DNA of 64,000 nt from Tipula vernalis (taxonomy: Eukaryota; Arthropoda; Insecta; Diptera; Tipulidae), in assembly GCA_958295665.1 (NCBI GenBank), contig OY282558.1, forward strand, positions 184,118,015-184,182,014. The letters are read 5' to 3'. Below, one piece after another: positions 31,787 through 43,243 of the stretch (the stretch's first letter is position 1; each line of letters opens with the position of its first letter). Position numbers and translations under genes: made by a program. The notes below the pieces were generated by a model. It saw only the letters and a list, made by a program, of their open reading frames with translations. It did no database searches and had not been told where the DNA came from.

Positions 31787-32880
31787 GGGATGAATTTTCA
31801 CTATGCGTCCGATAGTGTATTGATTGGTGATGGAATTGGCTTCTTTGATGATGACTAAGCTGTTCAGGCGGATATTAGGTTGTCTCGCTGGCCATTTTGC
31901 CCGAGGCTGAAGAGACGTTAAGTACTCCTGGTACCATCTTTTCCAGAAATGTTGGGTTAGCTTCTGGACGAGTTGCCATCGGGACAACTGATTGCTTGGG
32001 GTGGTAATTAATTCCGGTTCAGGGATGTTGGTGAATGGATGACCGATGAAAATATGAGACGGTGTCAACATATCCAGTTGATCGTCTGCAAGTTCACATA
32101 CTGGTCGGGCGTTGAGTATACTTTCGATCTGGGTCATAAGTGTGTGTAATTCTTCGTGGGTGAGAATTTGGTCGCCAATGACTCGGTCCATTTGAATTTT
32201 TGCTGATTTCACAGCAGCCTTCCACAAACCTCCAAAGTGGGGTGAATTTGGTGGTATAAAGTGCCACTTCATCTTGTACTTTCTAAAAATAGACGAAGAA
32301 ATTAATTGTAAATTTTGTTGGAAAAATTGGTTTAATTGGGTTTTTGCCCCCTTAAAATTGGAAGCGTTATCAGAGAATATATCACTACATATTCCTCGCC
32401 GTGCCATACATCTTTTGAGTGCTCCCAAAAAAGACTCGGTGGTCAAGTCATTCACCAGTTCGATGTGAATTGCTTTTATGGATAAACATACAAAGATGCA
32501 GACATAGGTTTTGTGCGTTAGTTGCCCTCTTCCTCGGTCAGCGTATGTTTTAAGTAGTCCAACAAAGTCTAATCCTACCTTTTGGAAAGGTCTTGCCATT
32601 TGCACACGTTCTGCTGGTAGTTGTTGAAACCCATTTGTTGAGTTAAGAGTCGAGGTTGACGTTTAACGCAATTGATGCAATGATGTATGATGGATTTAAC
32701 AAATTTGGTAGCACCAATGATCCAATATTGTGTACGGAGAAGACCGATTAATTGTGACTGGCCGCAGTGGAGTTATCTGATGTGTAACTGACGCACAAGC
32801 TTCCGTACCGTCTCGGATTCTCCAGGCAGTATAATTGGATGTTTGGTGATGTAAGGCGCGGATGATTTCCCAATTCGACC
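31787..32880 (-). pseudogene. pol: BEL/Pao integrase
   Basis: The zinc-binding region lies at about 32640-32880 in a broken frame (IHHCINCVKRQPRL). The core is open from 32605: QMARPFQKVGLDFVGLLKTY (first Asp), CSDIFSDNASNFKGAKTQLN (second Asp), NSPHFGGLWKAAVKSAKIQM (Glu). Then comes the C-terminal domain typical of Pao elements (QPRAKWPARQPNIRLNSLVI, GRIVKIHP), where the homology is cut off. All three catalytic acids are present. Confidence 0.85.
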
Positions 32881-32895
32881 GTCGATTCGAAGTAT

Positions 32896-33994
32896 TTACT
32901 TTTTAGCGGTAGTCAATTCAACTTCGAAGAGTGCTGCCTGAATTCGGCGGAAAACTTCATTTCTTGCTTCAAAATATTCTGATCGTTCAAGTCCACCGAT
33001 TTTTTGATTACCATGGCGTTTGGCTCGACAATTCCCAATAAAGCGACGAATAAAAGCGAGCACGAAGCAAATTTTATCGAAGTCTGAGTACCGCTCGCAT
33101 AGCTGGTCAATCAGACATGATTTAGCTTCAGTAATTGCGGTCAAAGTTTGCATATATCGGCTTCGTTTTTCTATGGTGGTGAGAGGTGACCTTTGCTTAA
33201 ATGATAGCCAGCTGTCTTGAGTCATCGACAACCAATTTGGGCCAGTCCACCACAAAGGATGATTTTTTAACTCAGTTGGACTGAGTTCTCTCGTGGGACA
33301 GTCAGCAGGATTCTGTTTAGTTGGCACATGTTGCCATTTATGCCGGGGTATGTGAGTCTGGATTTGACTAGTCCGATTACTAATGAAACATTCCCATTGT
33401 CTGGGTGGTGCTGATAACCAATCTAGTACTATGGTTGAATCCGTCCACGCATACAGGTTATCGGTTGGAATATTTAATGTTTTTGCTACCGGGATCATCA
33501 GTTTGGTGAGTAGAACGGCACCACATAATTCAAGTCTCGCCAGTGTGATGGATTTGATCGGTGCAACCTTGGTTTTTGCCGTTACGAGCGAGGTTCTTAT
33601 CTTTCCCATGTCATCGATGGTTCGAATATATATAGCTGCGGCATAGGCCTGCTCACTGGCATCGCAGAACCCATGAAGTATCGTACCATATCTCTTTCTC
33701 ACTGGTGTAAAGCCATCTTGGAACTGATATATCCTGCAGATGGGAAAAGCTTTCTCGAAGTTGTAGCCATTGTGCTTGTATTTCGGACGGTATATCCTCA
33801 TCCCAAGCTAAATTTATTAGCCACAGCCGTTGAAACATAATTTTTATGCGGATGACAAAGGGAGCTAAAACCCCCAACGGATCAAATATTCGACTGGCTT
33901 CCGAGAGGATTTTACGACGCGTTCGTGGTGGTTCATCAGGCAAATTTACTCTAAATGAGAATCGATCGGTTTCAGGATTCCATCTTAAACCCAA
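32896..33994 (-). pseudogene. pol: BEL/Pao reverse transcriptase C-terminus and RNase H
   Basis: Peptidase_A17/Pao-type segment: MGLRWNPETDRFSFRVNLPD, ASRIFDPLGVLAPFVIRIKI, then after a frameshift near 33653-33800 the RNase H start [56 protein letters not shown] and [16 protein letters not shown] further break near 32900 separates it from integrase. Confidence 0.85.
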
Positions 33995-34094
33995 TACTTT
34001 CTGGGTTTCTGGAAGTTCGGTAAATTCTATGATAACTTGTGCGGCTGATTGGTCTTCTAATAAATCCTGGGAATTTGATGCCCAACATTTTTGT

Positions 34095-34600
34095 TCAAAT
34101 TTCCTGGATGTCTCTTTTCAATGCTATGGCGTCCGCGAGAGAATTAGCACCCGTCATAAGATCGTCGATATATATATTCGATGCTATAGCCTTTGAGGCC
34201 CTTGGGAATTTGGTTTTGTTGTCAATAGCTAGTTGCTGCAAAACCCGAATGGCCAAATACGGTGATGACGACAGCCCATACGTGACGGTGTTTAATTGAT
34301 AGTGACGGATAGGCTCGTCCGGATTTGCGCGCCACAGAATCAATTGAAATTTCCGATCTTCCTCGTGAATCCAGATCTGTCGGTACATTTTTTCGACGTC
34401 TGCACAAAAAACGAATTGATGCACTTGGAACATAAGCAGGATGTTGTACAGACTATTTTGCACCGTAGGACCGACTAGCAATGTCTCGTTCAAAGCGTTT
34501 CCGGTAGTGGTTTTTGCGGAACTGTCGAATACCACTCTTAATTTGGTGGTCGTATTGTCGGCCTTTAAGACTCCGTGGTGTGGCAAGTAGTAACTACAAT
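34095..34600 (-). pseudogene. pol: BEL/Pao reverse transcriptase core
   Basis: Open for 163 codons: MPHHGVLKADNTTTKLRVVF and DSSAKTTTGNALNETLLVGP (palm), then FCADVEKMYRQIWIHEEDRK (first Asp), LNTVTYGLSSSPYLAIRVLQ, and the catalytic YIDDLMTGA. It continues past a frameshift near 34095 into the thumb at 33994. It copies element RNA in cytoplasmic particles when intact. Confidence 0.85.
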
Positions 34601-34613
34601 TAGTTGATGACGG

Positions 34614-35744
34614 TCATTGGATCTCTTTCATGTGGCCGAGGTGAAGATATTCATTCAGAAATTCCTGGTAAAGGCGATAAAACTTTGGTTCCCGTTGAAA
34701 GCGTCGTTCCATTGCCAATAGTCGGTTTCTCGCCACACAAAATGATTCTCCAAGTGGTACTGGATTGGGATCGAACGGCAGTCTTACGATGAATTTGCCA
34801 TCGGAATCTCGGTCAGTGGTTGAAATAAATAATTTTTCACAAATTTCATGCAATTGACACACTCGGAGCTCAGATGGTGGCTCTTCCATTTCCCATAATC
34901 TTCGAAGTGTCCGGTCGAGATCGAGTTCGCACGGAAGCGACACAATTGCGGTATTGATTTGGTTGATGTTTCGAAAACTGCCGGCGATGATCCAATCCAA
35001 TTTGATATTATGGGCAATTGTGTTACCATCCGAATCTTCTAACAAACCTTCGGAGAGAATAGAGAAAAACTTATCCGCTCCGATTAAAATGTCGATTTTG
35101 CTGGCCTCGTAAAACTGTGGATCTGCTAATTGTAATTTATTAATAGTGCTTTGATTTGGTGAAACAGATGCCAATTGGTTGGTTATAGAGGTAATCCGAG
35201 GTAAAATAAAAGCGTTTAACGTGAGCTTAATTTTTGATGTAAAATGCGTTATAATTTGTAAGGTAATAACACCCTTTGTATGTCCAGCACTAATTTGTCC
35301 GAGTCCCTGAACAGCAATCTCAGCATGACTACGTTTTAACGCCAAACGTTGTGCGCATGCCTCTGAGACAAAGGAGGTTTCTGATCCCGTGTTGAGAAGA
35401 ACTTTACAATATTGATACTGCCCATATCCATCTTTAACTCGGATTAAAGCGGTAGGCAACACGGAACTCCTTCTCGGTGAATAATCTTCTGTGGGCCATA
35501 GGTTGGTGGAACAGGCATTTCCTTGAACCTTTCGCATTGAAATAGTAAGTGGTCGTTGCATTTGCACACTGAATGATTTGACTGGTTTTGGATGCGACGA
35601 CTGCGTTGGTTGTGATAAGGACGATTAGGTATGCCCATCTTGGAGTCTTTCTCGTAAAGCATCTGCTCTCGACCGGAGAAATTTTAAAAATTCATCAAAA
35701 GTAGGAAACTCATTCGCTGTTGTTTGTCGAGCCCATTGGTCCTT
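34614..35744 (-). pseudogene. BEL/Pao gag end, zinc knuckle and protease (active-site Asp replaced)
   Basis: Gag end: QWARQTTANEFPTFDEFLKF, then a zinc-knuckle-like region in a second frame (HSVCKCNDHLLFQCERFKEM). The protease domain (DUF1758 type) reads YCKVLLNTGSETSFVSEACA, where the catalytic LDSG/LDTG Asp is Asn (codon AAC on the minus strand). The linker follows to FRNINQINTAIVSLPCELDL and the conserved LRRLWEMEEP. The Asp loss means the protease would be inactive even if frames were intact. Confidence 0.8.
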
Positions 35745-36045
35745 CGTTTCCCTATGTAGGTTGTCATTTCTTATATACCACGGTGCATTCACTATGGCAC
35801 GTAGGACTTTATTTTGGAAACCTTGAATTATTTTAATGGTGGTCTTCTTGGCACAACCCCAAAGCTGAATACCGTAGGTCTACATTGGTTTTAATATTTG
35901 CCGATATAAGAGCAGTACATGTTCCTGTATTTGATGTTTAATTCTTCCTTTTTCTTTTTCACATGCTCATCACACTTTAACATCATGGGGAAAGTCATGG
36001 GGTATTTGCATGGGGAACTTGTTGCGAGTTAAGTTCCACCGGTAT
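35745..36045 (-). pseudogene. Jockey LINE ORF2 C-terminal fragment
   Basis: Minus-strand text resembling the C-terminus of the intact Jockey element at 61750-62060: VNAPWYIRNDNLHRET, the phrase encoded by CAACCCCAAAGCTGAATACC (QLWGCAK), and VLLLYRQILKPM-type text. It is spliced directly onto BEL gag at about 35744. This is a rearrangement or nested insertion whose other end is lost. It abuts copy B. Confidence 0.6.
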
Positions 36046-36048
36046 CCA

Positions 36049-37732
36049 CACATGAGACTTTTGAGAAATATTGGGTGTTTAAAACTCAACAATCACAGGT
36101 TTCAATGAGCATTTTATTAACAGTTATGATAAACAGTTTATTTCGTTTAATCATTACAAAAAAGATCACAGTTTGGTTTTCTCTTATTCACAGCTATGAT
36201 ATTTTATCAAAACAATTTGATGACCAATTTTTAAACTTTTATTATTGTATAGAAAATGTTTAGAAAATGTGCTAATGTTGTTTATAAAATTATCCGGATT
36301 TTTTTGGTTATTGGTTCAGACTTAAAATTTCTTTCGAAGTTTCGACAAAGAATTGTGGTACCCTCTTGCACTGACTTTTGACAGACGAAGAATGCTTAAG
36401 CCTTCCACCTAATTCCATAATACTCACTCTATAGTTCACCAAAACAAGAAACTCTGCTAAAATTACATTTTTAATTATAATGCTCTTCCTCTTCTAATGA
36501 TTCTCGATGTTTTTTTTGGACAATTTAGTCGTTTCGTTATAATTGACATTTTTGCTATCTTTACAAAAAAATTTAATAGCTACCCGATTTACAAGTTTAT
36601 CCATTTTTAATTTTTACTCAAACGCATAGATTAACGTTTACTATTTGCCCTCTAGAATAGAATGAACGGCAGTTACTAAAAAAACGATTTTTAATGGAAT
36701 AAGACCATGGTTTCATTGGGCCAAAGAATCGATAGTGTTAGCCATAATGTAATGTTTTATGTTAAAACCACATTATTAAAAAAAAATCCATCATTGCTTT
36801 TTTTGTTACCTGGATGTAGATTTCGTTCAAAAAATGAGAGATGGGAGAATAATTACCAGAAAGTAATAGTATTGGTAAATAAGCGTGGGGATTGCTAGTA
36901 TACACAGCGAAAGAGATTTAAAAAAAAATAAATAAATAAAAATGAAGCACAACAAAATGATTTTGTTTATTTTGGTTAGTTTAAACCGAAAAATGTTGTT
37001 GGAACAAACAAAATAAAAAATAACATAAGAGACCAATAAGATTTGTGGGTATTCGACGATACTCAAAATAAGCAACTTAAAAATTTGTTTGCTGGGTTCA
37101 TTAAATTTTAGCTGTGTAAACTTAAAAAACGATATAAAAATATTGACCACATTTTTTACTGCGGGAAATAAAAAATTGGTTTGGTAAAAAATTTTAACAT
37201 TTTGATTAATTATTTGTAAATAAATTAAAATGTGAATATTTGAATATTATATAAGGCTGCAGAAGTAATAGTGACTGTGCAGGGATTTTATATGTAATAT
37301 TAAATTATTAATATTGCAAAAGTACATTACACCCAATTCTCATTTTACATTGCAACACATTTTACTGCAACTGCTTTATATGAAATATCTTTGAAAATAT
37401 AATTAATATTTAACGGTGTATCACCTAAAATATTTATTTTTACTACTTCTAGTAATTTCAATGTGTAAAAGTTCAATAATCGTGTAATTTTAAATAAAAA
37501 ATTTAATTTTACAGTAAACTACAAGTCATAATTGCATTGAAAATTCAACATTTTTAAAACAGTGTAGGTGTGCATGTGCGCACTAGAAATGATTTCTTGG
37601 ATACTTGGAGTTAAAGTAATTTTCCCATTTAAAGTTCAGCGAGCACCTTGAAGGGTTCATTTTTATGGTTAAGTTAAGTGTACTACGATATTAACAAAAC
37701 AATAAATTTTAATTTATAGGTTACGATATGTA
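36049..37732 (+). other. Noncoding start of copy B
   Basis: Counterpart of 2731-4390, with about 30 bases (36321-36357) absent from copy A. No gene recognised. A hydrophobic AT-rich minus-strand frame at 36827-37150 is present in shorter form in copy A and is probably chance. Confidence 0.6.
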
Positions 37733-37940
37733 TATTTCTTCTTCGTCGTGGTTCTCAAATAAATCAATGAAGTCGGACTCGTCTAGTGGATACAGCTCTT
37801 CAGATGTCTTGTGCAATTCTCTTAAAACCACGTTACCACGTTGAGTAGCTCAAATTATAAGTAAGCTAATTCTTCAAAGTGCAGCACTTTAAGATATCTT
37901 AACGCAATACTTACCACCGGTAAGTCCACGGCAATGTACA
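37733..37940 (+). repeat. Left 208-bp direct repeat flanking the Jockey element
   Basis: From TATTTCTTCTTCGTCG to CAATGTACA. It is repeated at 42575-42784, and present once in copy A (5339-5546). Its right end touches the Jockey poly(A), and its partner starts exactly at the Jockey 5' end, as a target-site duplication would. Confidence 0.8.
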
Positions 37941-38089
37941 TTTTTTTTTTTAAACACCTTTATTGTTATGGCTACTACAATTTTAAACATTATTAATTTA
38001 TTAGTAAGGTTGAAAATAGTACTTATGAGATAAGTATAAACTTGTGTGGGTCTTCTGGACCAGTATCCAGTTCCCTTGAGATATAATAT

Positions 38090-40682
38090 TCATACGGTTA
38101 GCTCATGTGGTTTGATTCGTTTGAGCCACCTTACTTCGTTTGTACTGTCCAGTAGTTGTACGGCCTCAACGTTGGTGTGGGTAAGAAGTTTCTTCTCATG
38201 TTTAATGGCACATTCGCGGATGACGTCGTCTATCAATTGTATTTCTAGATCATTGTGTATTTCCCTGTTAGTCACAAATCGGTAAGCGTTGGTGACCATT
38301 CGAGAAAATTTATTTTGGCTACGTTGTATAATGTCTCTATTGGATTTATGAGTACAACCCCATAGCTGCGCAAAATACATCCATATTGGTTTGAAGATAG
38401 TCTGGTAGACTAGTCTTTTGCAATACAGGTTCATTTTGGAATGATGCCCAATTAACTAGTACATTTGACGTTGTTTTAATCGTATCTGTTCAGCTTTTTG
38501 TCTCACATGATGTTTCCAGTTGAGCCTTTAATCTAAATGCAGACCAAGGTATTTTGCCGATTCAGCCTGCGGCACTTGCAACCCATTAAGGTTGCTGGTA
38601 AGACTGTTATTTCGTGTCAAACCCTATCAAAGTGTCGGAGCGTAAATGTCACATGGGTTGATTTGAGCTCATTAAGCATGATTTTCCAGTCAATTGTCTA
38701 TTTAGTAACGTTGTTCATTGCTCGTTGAAGATCTTCCACTGCCCTTGGTTGTAATTCGTCTACTGACATAATAATAGTGTCGTCAGAGAACGTGCCGATG
38801 AATGTTTTATTCGTTGTAGGTATGTACGCAGTGTAGGGAAGGAGAGGAGGGGTCCCAATACGCTTCCCTGCGTAACTCCCGCTAGCGTTGGATAAAAGTC
38901 AAAACATGTTTCTTCATGGATGACTCTGAATCGGCGATCAGAGAGGTATGATTCAAGCAGCTGGCAATAGTTTTGTGGTAGCATTTTGCTCATCTTGAAT
39001 GTGAATCCCTCGTGCCAAACCCTATCAAAGGCCTGAGATACATCCAGAAATACGGCGGGGCAATATTTCTTTTCTTCTAATGCTTGCTCTATTACCGTAG
39101 TTATTCGATGAACTTGATCTATTGTGGAGTGGTTATTCCTGAATCCAAATTGAAAATCAGGAACGTTTACCATTGGCTTTAGACGTTTTAGTAGTAGTTT
39201 TTCAAACAGCTTTGATAAGGTCGGAAGCAGTGAAATTGGTCTGTATGATGTTACTTATTCATCTGGTTCACCTGGTTTCTTCGACATAATTATTTGGGCC
39301 GTTTTAAAGCATTTGGGTACATACTTCAATCTCATACAAGCATTAAATAAGTATGTGATCATGATGATTGCTTTGCGTGGAAGTTCCTTGAATAGACCTG
39401 GTGATATATCATCAATTCCTGGTGCCTTTTTTTGGCTAAGACTTTTGTCGATTTCTTCAGCAATTTCCATTGGCGTGACCCTTTTAAAACCCTGATTTGG
39501 TTGATAGACAGGTGTTACGTCAATGTTGGATTGAATGTCATGGGTTTGAAACACTGTTGCTAGGTGTTGAGCAAAGAGTTCCGCTTTTTCTTTGTTTTGC
39601 CGAATCCAATTGGCTTGAGCATTTCTTATAGGTGGTATTCGAACTACAGATCGTTTAAATTTTCTGGTTGCTTTCCATACCGAGTAGTCCTTATCCATTT
39701 CTGTACCTAGCCCGCTTAAGTAGTTGTCGAAGCAATCCTGTTTGAAGCTTTTGATTAGCCTATTGACTTTGTTACTTATTCGATTGAAGGTGGTCTTGTC
39801 ATCGGGATTTCTGGTGAGATCCCATATTCTCCTTTCCTTGATTTGTTCCCTGATTTCAGCCGAGTATTTGACTTAAATCTCCGCTTTGTCCTTTAATTCT
39901 GGACGAGCTAGACTGGCATACGAGTGTATTCAATGAAATTGTTTGTTTGTTGTTCCAATTCTCCATTACTTTTAATACTAACTTTTAATTCAACTAGCTC
40001 CTCCAGTTTTTCTCTGAAGAGATCCCAATCCGTGAATCTATTAGTAAGGTTTGGCTTTTTTATTTTTCTTGATGACTGTAGCGCTTACTAACAACAGTAC
40101 AGGAATGTGATCAGATGTTAAGTCGTTAATTCCTTCGACTCTAGTGTAACTGGATAAAATACCTTTTATGATGAAGAAATCAAGCAGATCTGGTATTTTT
40201 CCTGCATCCGTTAGCCAATACGTTGGCCTCCTTGGAGACAGATATTCAAATTTGTTTTCATGAATGGCATTGAACAAAGCATTTCCTTTCCCAGGAGAAA
40301 TTAGCCTGGAACCCCAAGCTGTATGTTTTGTATTATAGTCCCCTCCAATAATATATCTTGGACCGAGCTTATTAAAGACGTTATTAAATTGTAACTTCGT
40401 TGGTGTATGCCATGGAGGACAATATGCTGCCGCAATATTTGATCTGCGCCATTATATTGGATTGAGATAACAGTTGCTTGCATGTAGCTTTCTCGAATAT
40501 CCTCCGGTTGATTATGTTTGATATTATTTTTAATTAGTACAGCTGAGCCACCTCTGGCTCTTTCACTTGGATGGGTAGTCAATTTCTATGTTTTTTGTGT
40601 GGAGAAATATTTCCAGTTATTGGGCTCGTTGGTTGAGCCCATTAGCGTTCCAAGTTACAATGCGTAGCACCGAGTTAATCAT
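38090..40682 (-). pseudogene. Jockey ORF2: endonuclease and reverse transcriptase, multiply broken
   Basis: Starts MINSVLRIVTWNANGLNQRA, the usual opening of an AP-type endonuclease. Later endonuclease pieces are HPSERARGGSAVLIKNN and RPTYWLTDAGKIPDLLDFFI with SDHIPVLL (catalytic His region). RT pieces are KKAPGIDDISPGLFKELPRK, MVNVPDFQFGFRNNHSTIDQ, AVFLDVSQAFDRVWHEGF (first Asp) and AGVTQGSVLGPLL; the FADD box falls in a broken stretch near 38790. The C-terminal part, IFKPIWMYFAQLWGCTHKSN, ends at HELTV (38090). At least five frame breaks. Confidence 0.85.
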
Positions 40683-40689
40683 TTGTGTG

Positions 40690-42354
40690 TATGCTGACTT
40701 TTTTTGCTAGGCGGATAGAAATTAATTTCTAGTATTGCCACCCTTTCTGTTAAGTGACCAAGTGTCTGTTGAATTTGATTAAGCTTTTTAATATTTTCAA
40801 AGTTATTAGACTCGTTATTCACTTCTATGTGTTTGTTGTTTTGGTTTGATTCATCAACAGATAATTTGGTGATTTGCGCATAGGATAATCCAACTGTGGA
40901 TGGTGGGATTGTTGTTTGTGGTTTAGCAGCTTTGGTTTGTAATCGCTGTACTACTCTTGTTCTATTATTCTGTTGACTTTTAATTTTGTTCTGATATACA
41001 CAGCATCCTTTATAATTTGCAGTAAGTCCTTGTTGTTGACAAAGAGCACATGAACGCGCGATATCTGGTTGTTTTTTGCATTTTGTCGTGTGATGATCTC
41101 CAGCACACTTAACGCATTTGGTTTGACGATATCAAAAACTCTTGGTATGTCCAAGTTGTTGACAATTCGTACATTGTGGAATGTCCCTTGTCTTGTTAGG
41201 TGGCTTAATTTTAACTATACAGTACGCGTTTTAATTCGATGTAAAACAATGGAAAGTGTTTCCTGTCTTTCACACCATTAGTTGTGACCATTTTGTATAT
41301 GTTAGTAATACCTGCGACTTCATGTCCCATTTTTTCTAAGTCTGCTTTAATTACATCGTGACTAATGGAAGATGATAAGCCTCTGATAACCACTCTATAA
41401 GCCTTTCCCCTCTTCAGCTGGTAGGTGCTGGGTTCTTTTTTTAATTCTTCCAGTAATTTTTTGACATTTCTGTAATCATTTTCATTTTGAAAGGTAATTT
41501 TAATGTCACTATTTAAAAGCGGCTTAAAATTAATTGATTCGCTAGTGGTTTTTATTACTTTTTGTCGAAAAAGTTCGAAATTTTTGATATTGCTCACGTT
41601 AATGGGTGGAGGCAGTTGTATTTTTAAGTTTTTCTGTTCAGTGTTATTGATCACAATTTGTGTAGTATTTTTTGGAGGAGTTTTCGTTTTTGTGCGCCTG
41701 TGTTTCCTAGCATTTCTGTTATCAGCAATGGAAACTTCTTTTTCCAGTTCTTCCTCATCTGTGCAATAATCCTCTTGACTCAGAGCACTGAATCTATTAT
41801 TCTGTTGGAAACTTGGAAATTGCCGCAGCAACCAGTTGGAATTATTTCAATGTTCATGTTGACTGGATGATGGCTGAATATGGTTGGAAGAAAGATTGTT
41901 AACTCGTGCTGAATCTTCAGCTATGCTATTTTTTACCTTTTCTTTTAGTGTAGAGTTTTCTCTCTTAAGTTCAGCAACTTCATTGCTCAGCTGCGCGATT
42001 AGTTTCTCCATTTTTTGAAATTTATTTAACAGCTCCTCGCTGTTTATAATATTTGTTGATGCACTCGGCATTTGTTCTGATAATGAAGTTACTTTTTCAG
42101 TGGAGACTGCGTTGTTTGCAAATATTTTTTGTATTGGTGATCTGATTGTAATGGAGCCCCTTCGGAATGAAAGTTGTTCCTCGTTACTCTTTTGAGCGTT
42201 GATATCGCTTAGCTTAGTTTTGCTATCATTAGAACTTTGTAGCAATGTTTGGTCCCCCCCTAGAATCCATGGGACCGACCTCCGGAGAGAGTGGTTTTTC
42301 CTGAACATCAGGTCTGCCATCTAGGGTATTAATTTCCTTGTTTGTTTTATCCAT
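40690..42354 (-). pseudogene. Jockey ORF1 (Gag-like RNA-binding protein), broken
   Basis: ATG at 42354 (MDKTNKEINTLDGRPDVQEK). A frame change occurs around the run of seven C at 42253-42259. Coiled-coil: NKFQKMEKLIAQLSNEVAEL. The RNA-binding PRE_C2HC-type region is RGKAYRVVIRGLSSSISHDV, IKADLEKMGHEVAGITNIY. It is followed by zinc knuckles in another frame (CTNCQQLGHT; CAGDHHTTKCKK; CALCQQQGLT, about 41200-40990). The C-terminal tail overlaps the ORF2 start. It packages element RNA when intact. Confidence 0.85.
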
Positions 42355-42574
42355 TGCGTTTTGTTGTTTATAGTGTTATTACACTCGCCTCTAGAAGATT
42401 AGCCGTTGTGATACATTAAAAATGTAAAACAAACGTTGCCCAGGTGCTACCGCGTGGAGGTAAACTAGAGACAGTTGATGGTTTCTACATAGTTGCAACG
42501 TTGGAATATAAACCAATTTATAATTGGCTATAAACGGTCAACGCCTACCCTATTGAAACACACCCAGCACCTAG

Positions 42575-42784
42575 TATTTCTTCTTCATCGTGGTTCACAA
42601 ATAAATCACTGGAGTCGGACTTGTCTAGTGGATACAGCTCTTCAGATGCCTTGTGCAATTCTCTTAAAACCACGTTACCACGTTGAGTAGCTCAAATTAT
42701 AAGTAAGGTAATTCTTCCAAGTGCAGCACTTTAAGATATCTTATCGCAATACTTAGGATGTGTGTTGATCCACGCCAATGTACA
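42575..42784 (+). repeat. Right 210-bp direct repeat flanking the Jockey element
   Basis: Partner of 37733-37940, differing at roughly 15 positions by eye. It begins at the Jockey 5' end and ends CAATGTACA, after which the copy A order (TGTCCCCAATATTTAATTC) resumes. Confidence 0.8.
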
Positions 42785-42868
42785 TGTCCCCAATATTTAA
42801 TTCTTTGAATTTTAGCTTTCTTATTCTAATATTTGTCTAAACCCTTGCGTGGGGAGTTTGTTGGTACT

Positions 42869-43177
42869 TTATTAATTTTTTGTTGAATGTTAATTAATTC
42901 AACAAAAAATTAATAAAGTGAAAATTAGCGTACACAGAAATAGAGCTGTGTGAATATTGTGAAGAAGAAAAAATTGTAAAAGAGTTCATCTGTATTAGTA
43001 TGATTCGCTAGTACTTAACGCACAGTACGTTCTGTATATATAAAATGTAAATTGTGGTATAATCAGTCCAGTGGCCGCGGCCTGATGAGAAGATTGATTT
43101 TTTTCATAATCATAAGCTCATCAGTTCGAAAGTGGATTGAATTCTCTTACAATCTTCGAAACATATTAAAATCATAT
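42869..43177 (+). mobile_element. 309-bp element with hammerhead-like core and 14-bp target duplication
   Basis: Flanked by AGTTTGTTGGTACT at 42855-42868 and 43178-43191. Copy A has this site once (5617-5630, one base different) and no insert. The element starts with a small palindrome (TTTTTTGTTGAATG … ATTCAACAAAAAATT) and ends AACATATTAAAATCATAT. It has no coding capacity. It is the short form of the units in 4400-5318. A 14-bp duplication fits target-primed (LINE- or Penelope-driven) insertion, as for SINEs or animal retrozymes. Confidence 0.8.
43063..43140 (+). ncRNA. Hammerhead-like motif, cleavage site lost
   Basis: Same layout as 5200-5276, but the GTC triplet is GTG (43071-43073) and CGAAAC is CGAAAG (43127-43132). 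The change at position 17 is not tolerated by known hammerheads, and the second change breaks a stem III pair. If the motif is real, this copy should be inactive. Confidence 0.35.
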
Positions 43178-43243
43178 AGTTTGTTGGTACTAAACTCGGT
43201 TAATTTCTTCAAGGAAAGAAGGTCATAATGTCTCAATCGGCGA

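Larger units (their letters stand above)
31787..35744 (-). mobile_element. BEL/Pao retrotransposon, truncated at both ends
   Basis: Minus-strand order is gag end, zinc knuckle, protease, reverse transcriptase, RNase H, integrase. The integrase C-terminus stops abruptly at 31787 (GRIVKIHPEYLV), and gag is joined to a Jockey fragment near 35744. No LTRs are present. Each domain is in place but the frame is broken at several points. Confidence 0.85.
37941..42574 (-). mobile_element. Jockey-clade LINE, near full length (4,634 bp), degraded
   Basis: Minus-strand element with a 5' UTR (42574-42355), ORF1 (42354-40690), overlapping ORF2 (40682-38090), a 3' UTR, an AATAAA signal (37964-37959) and a poly(A) of 11 (37951-37941). 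Coding frames are interrupted many times. Related to, but distinct from, the Jockey at 61398-64000. Confidence 0.9.
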
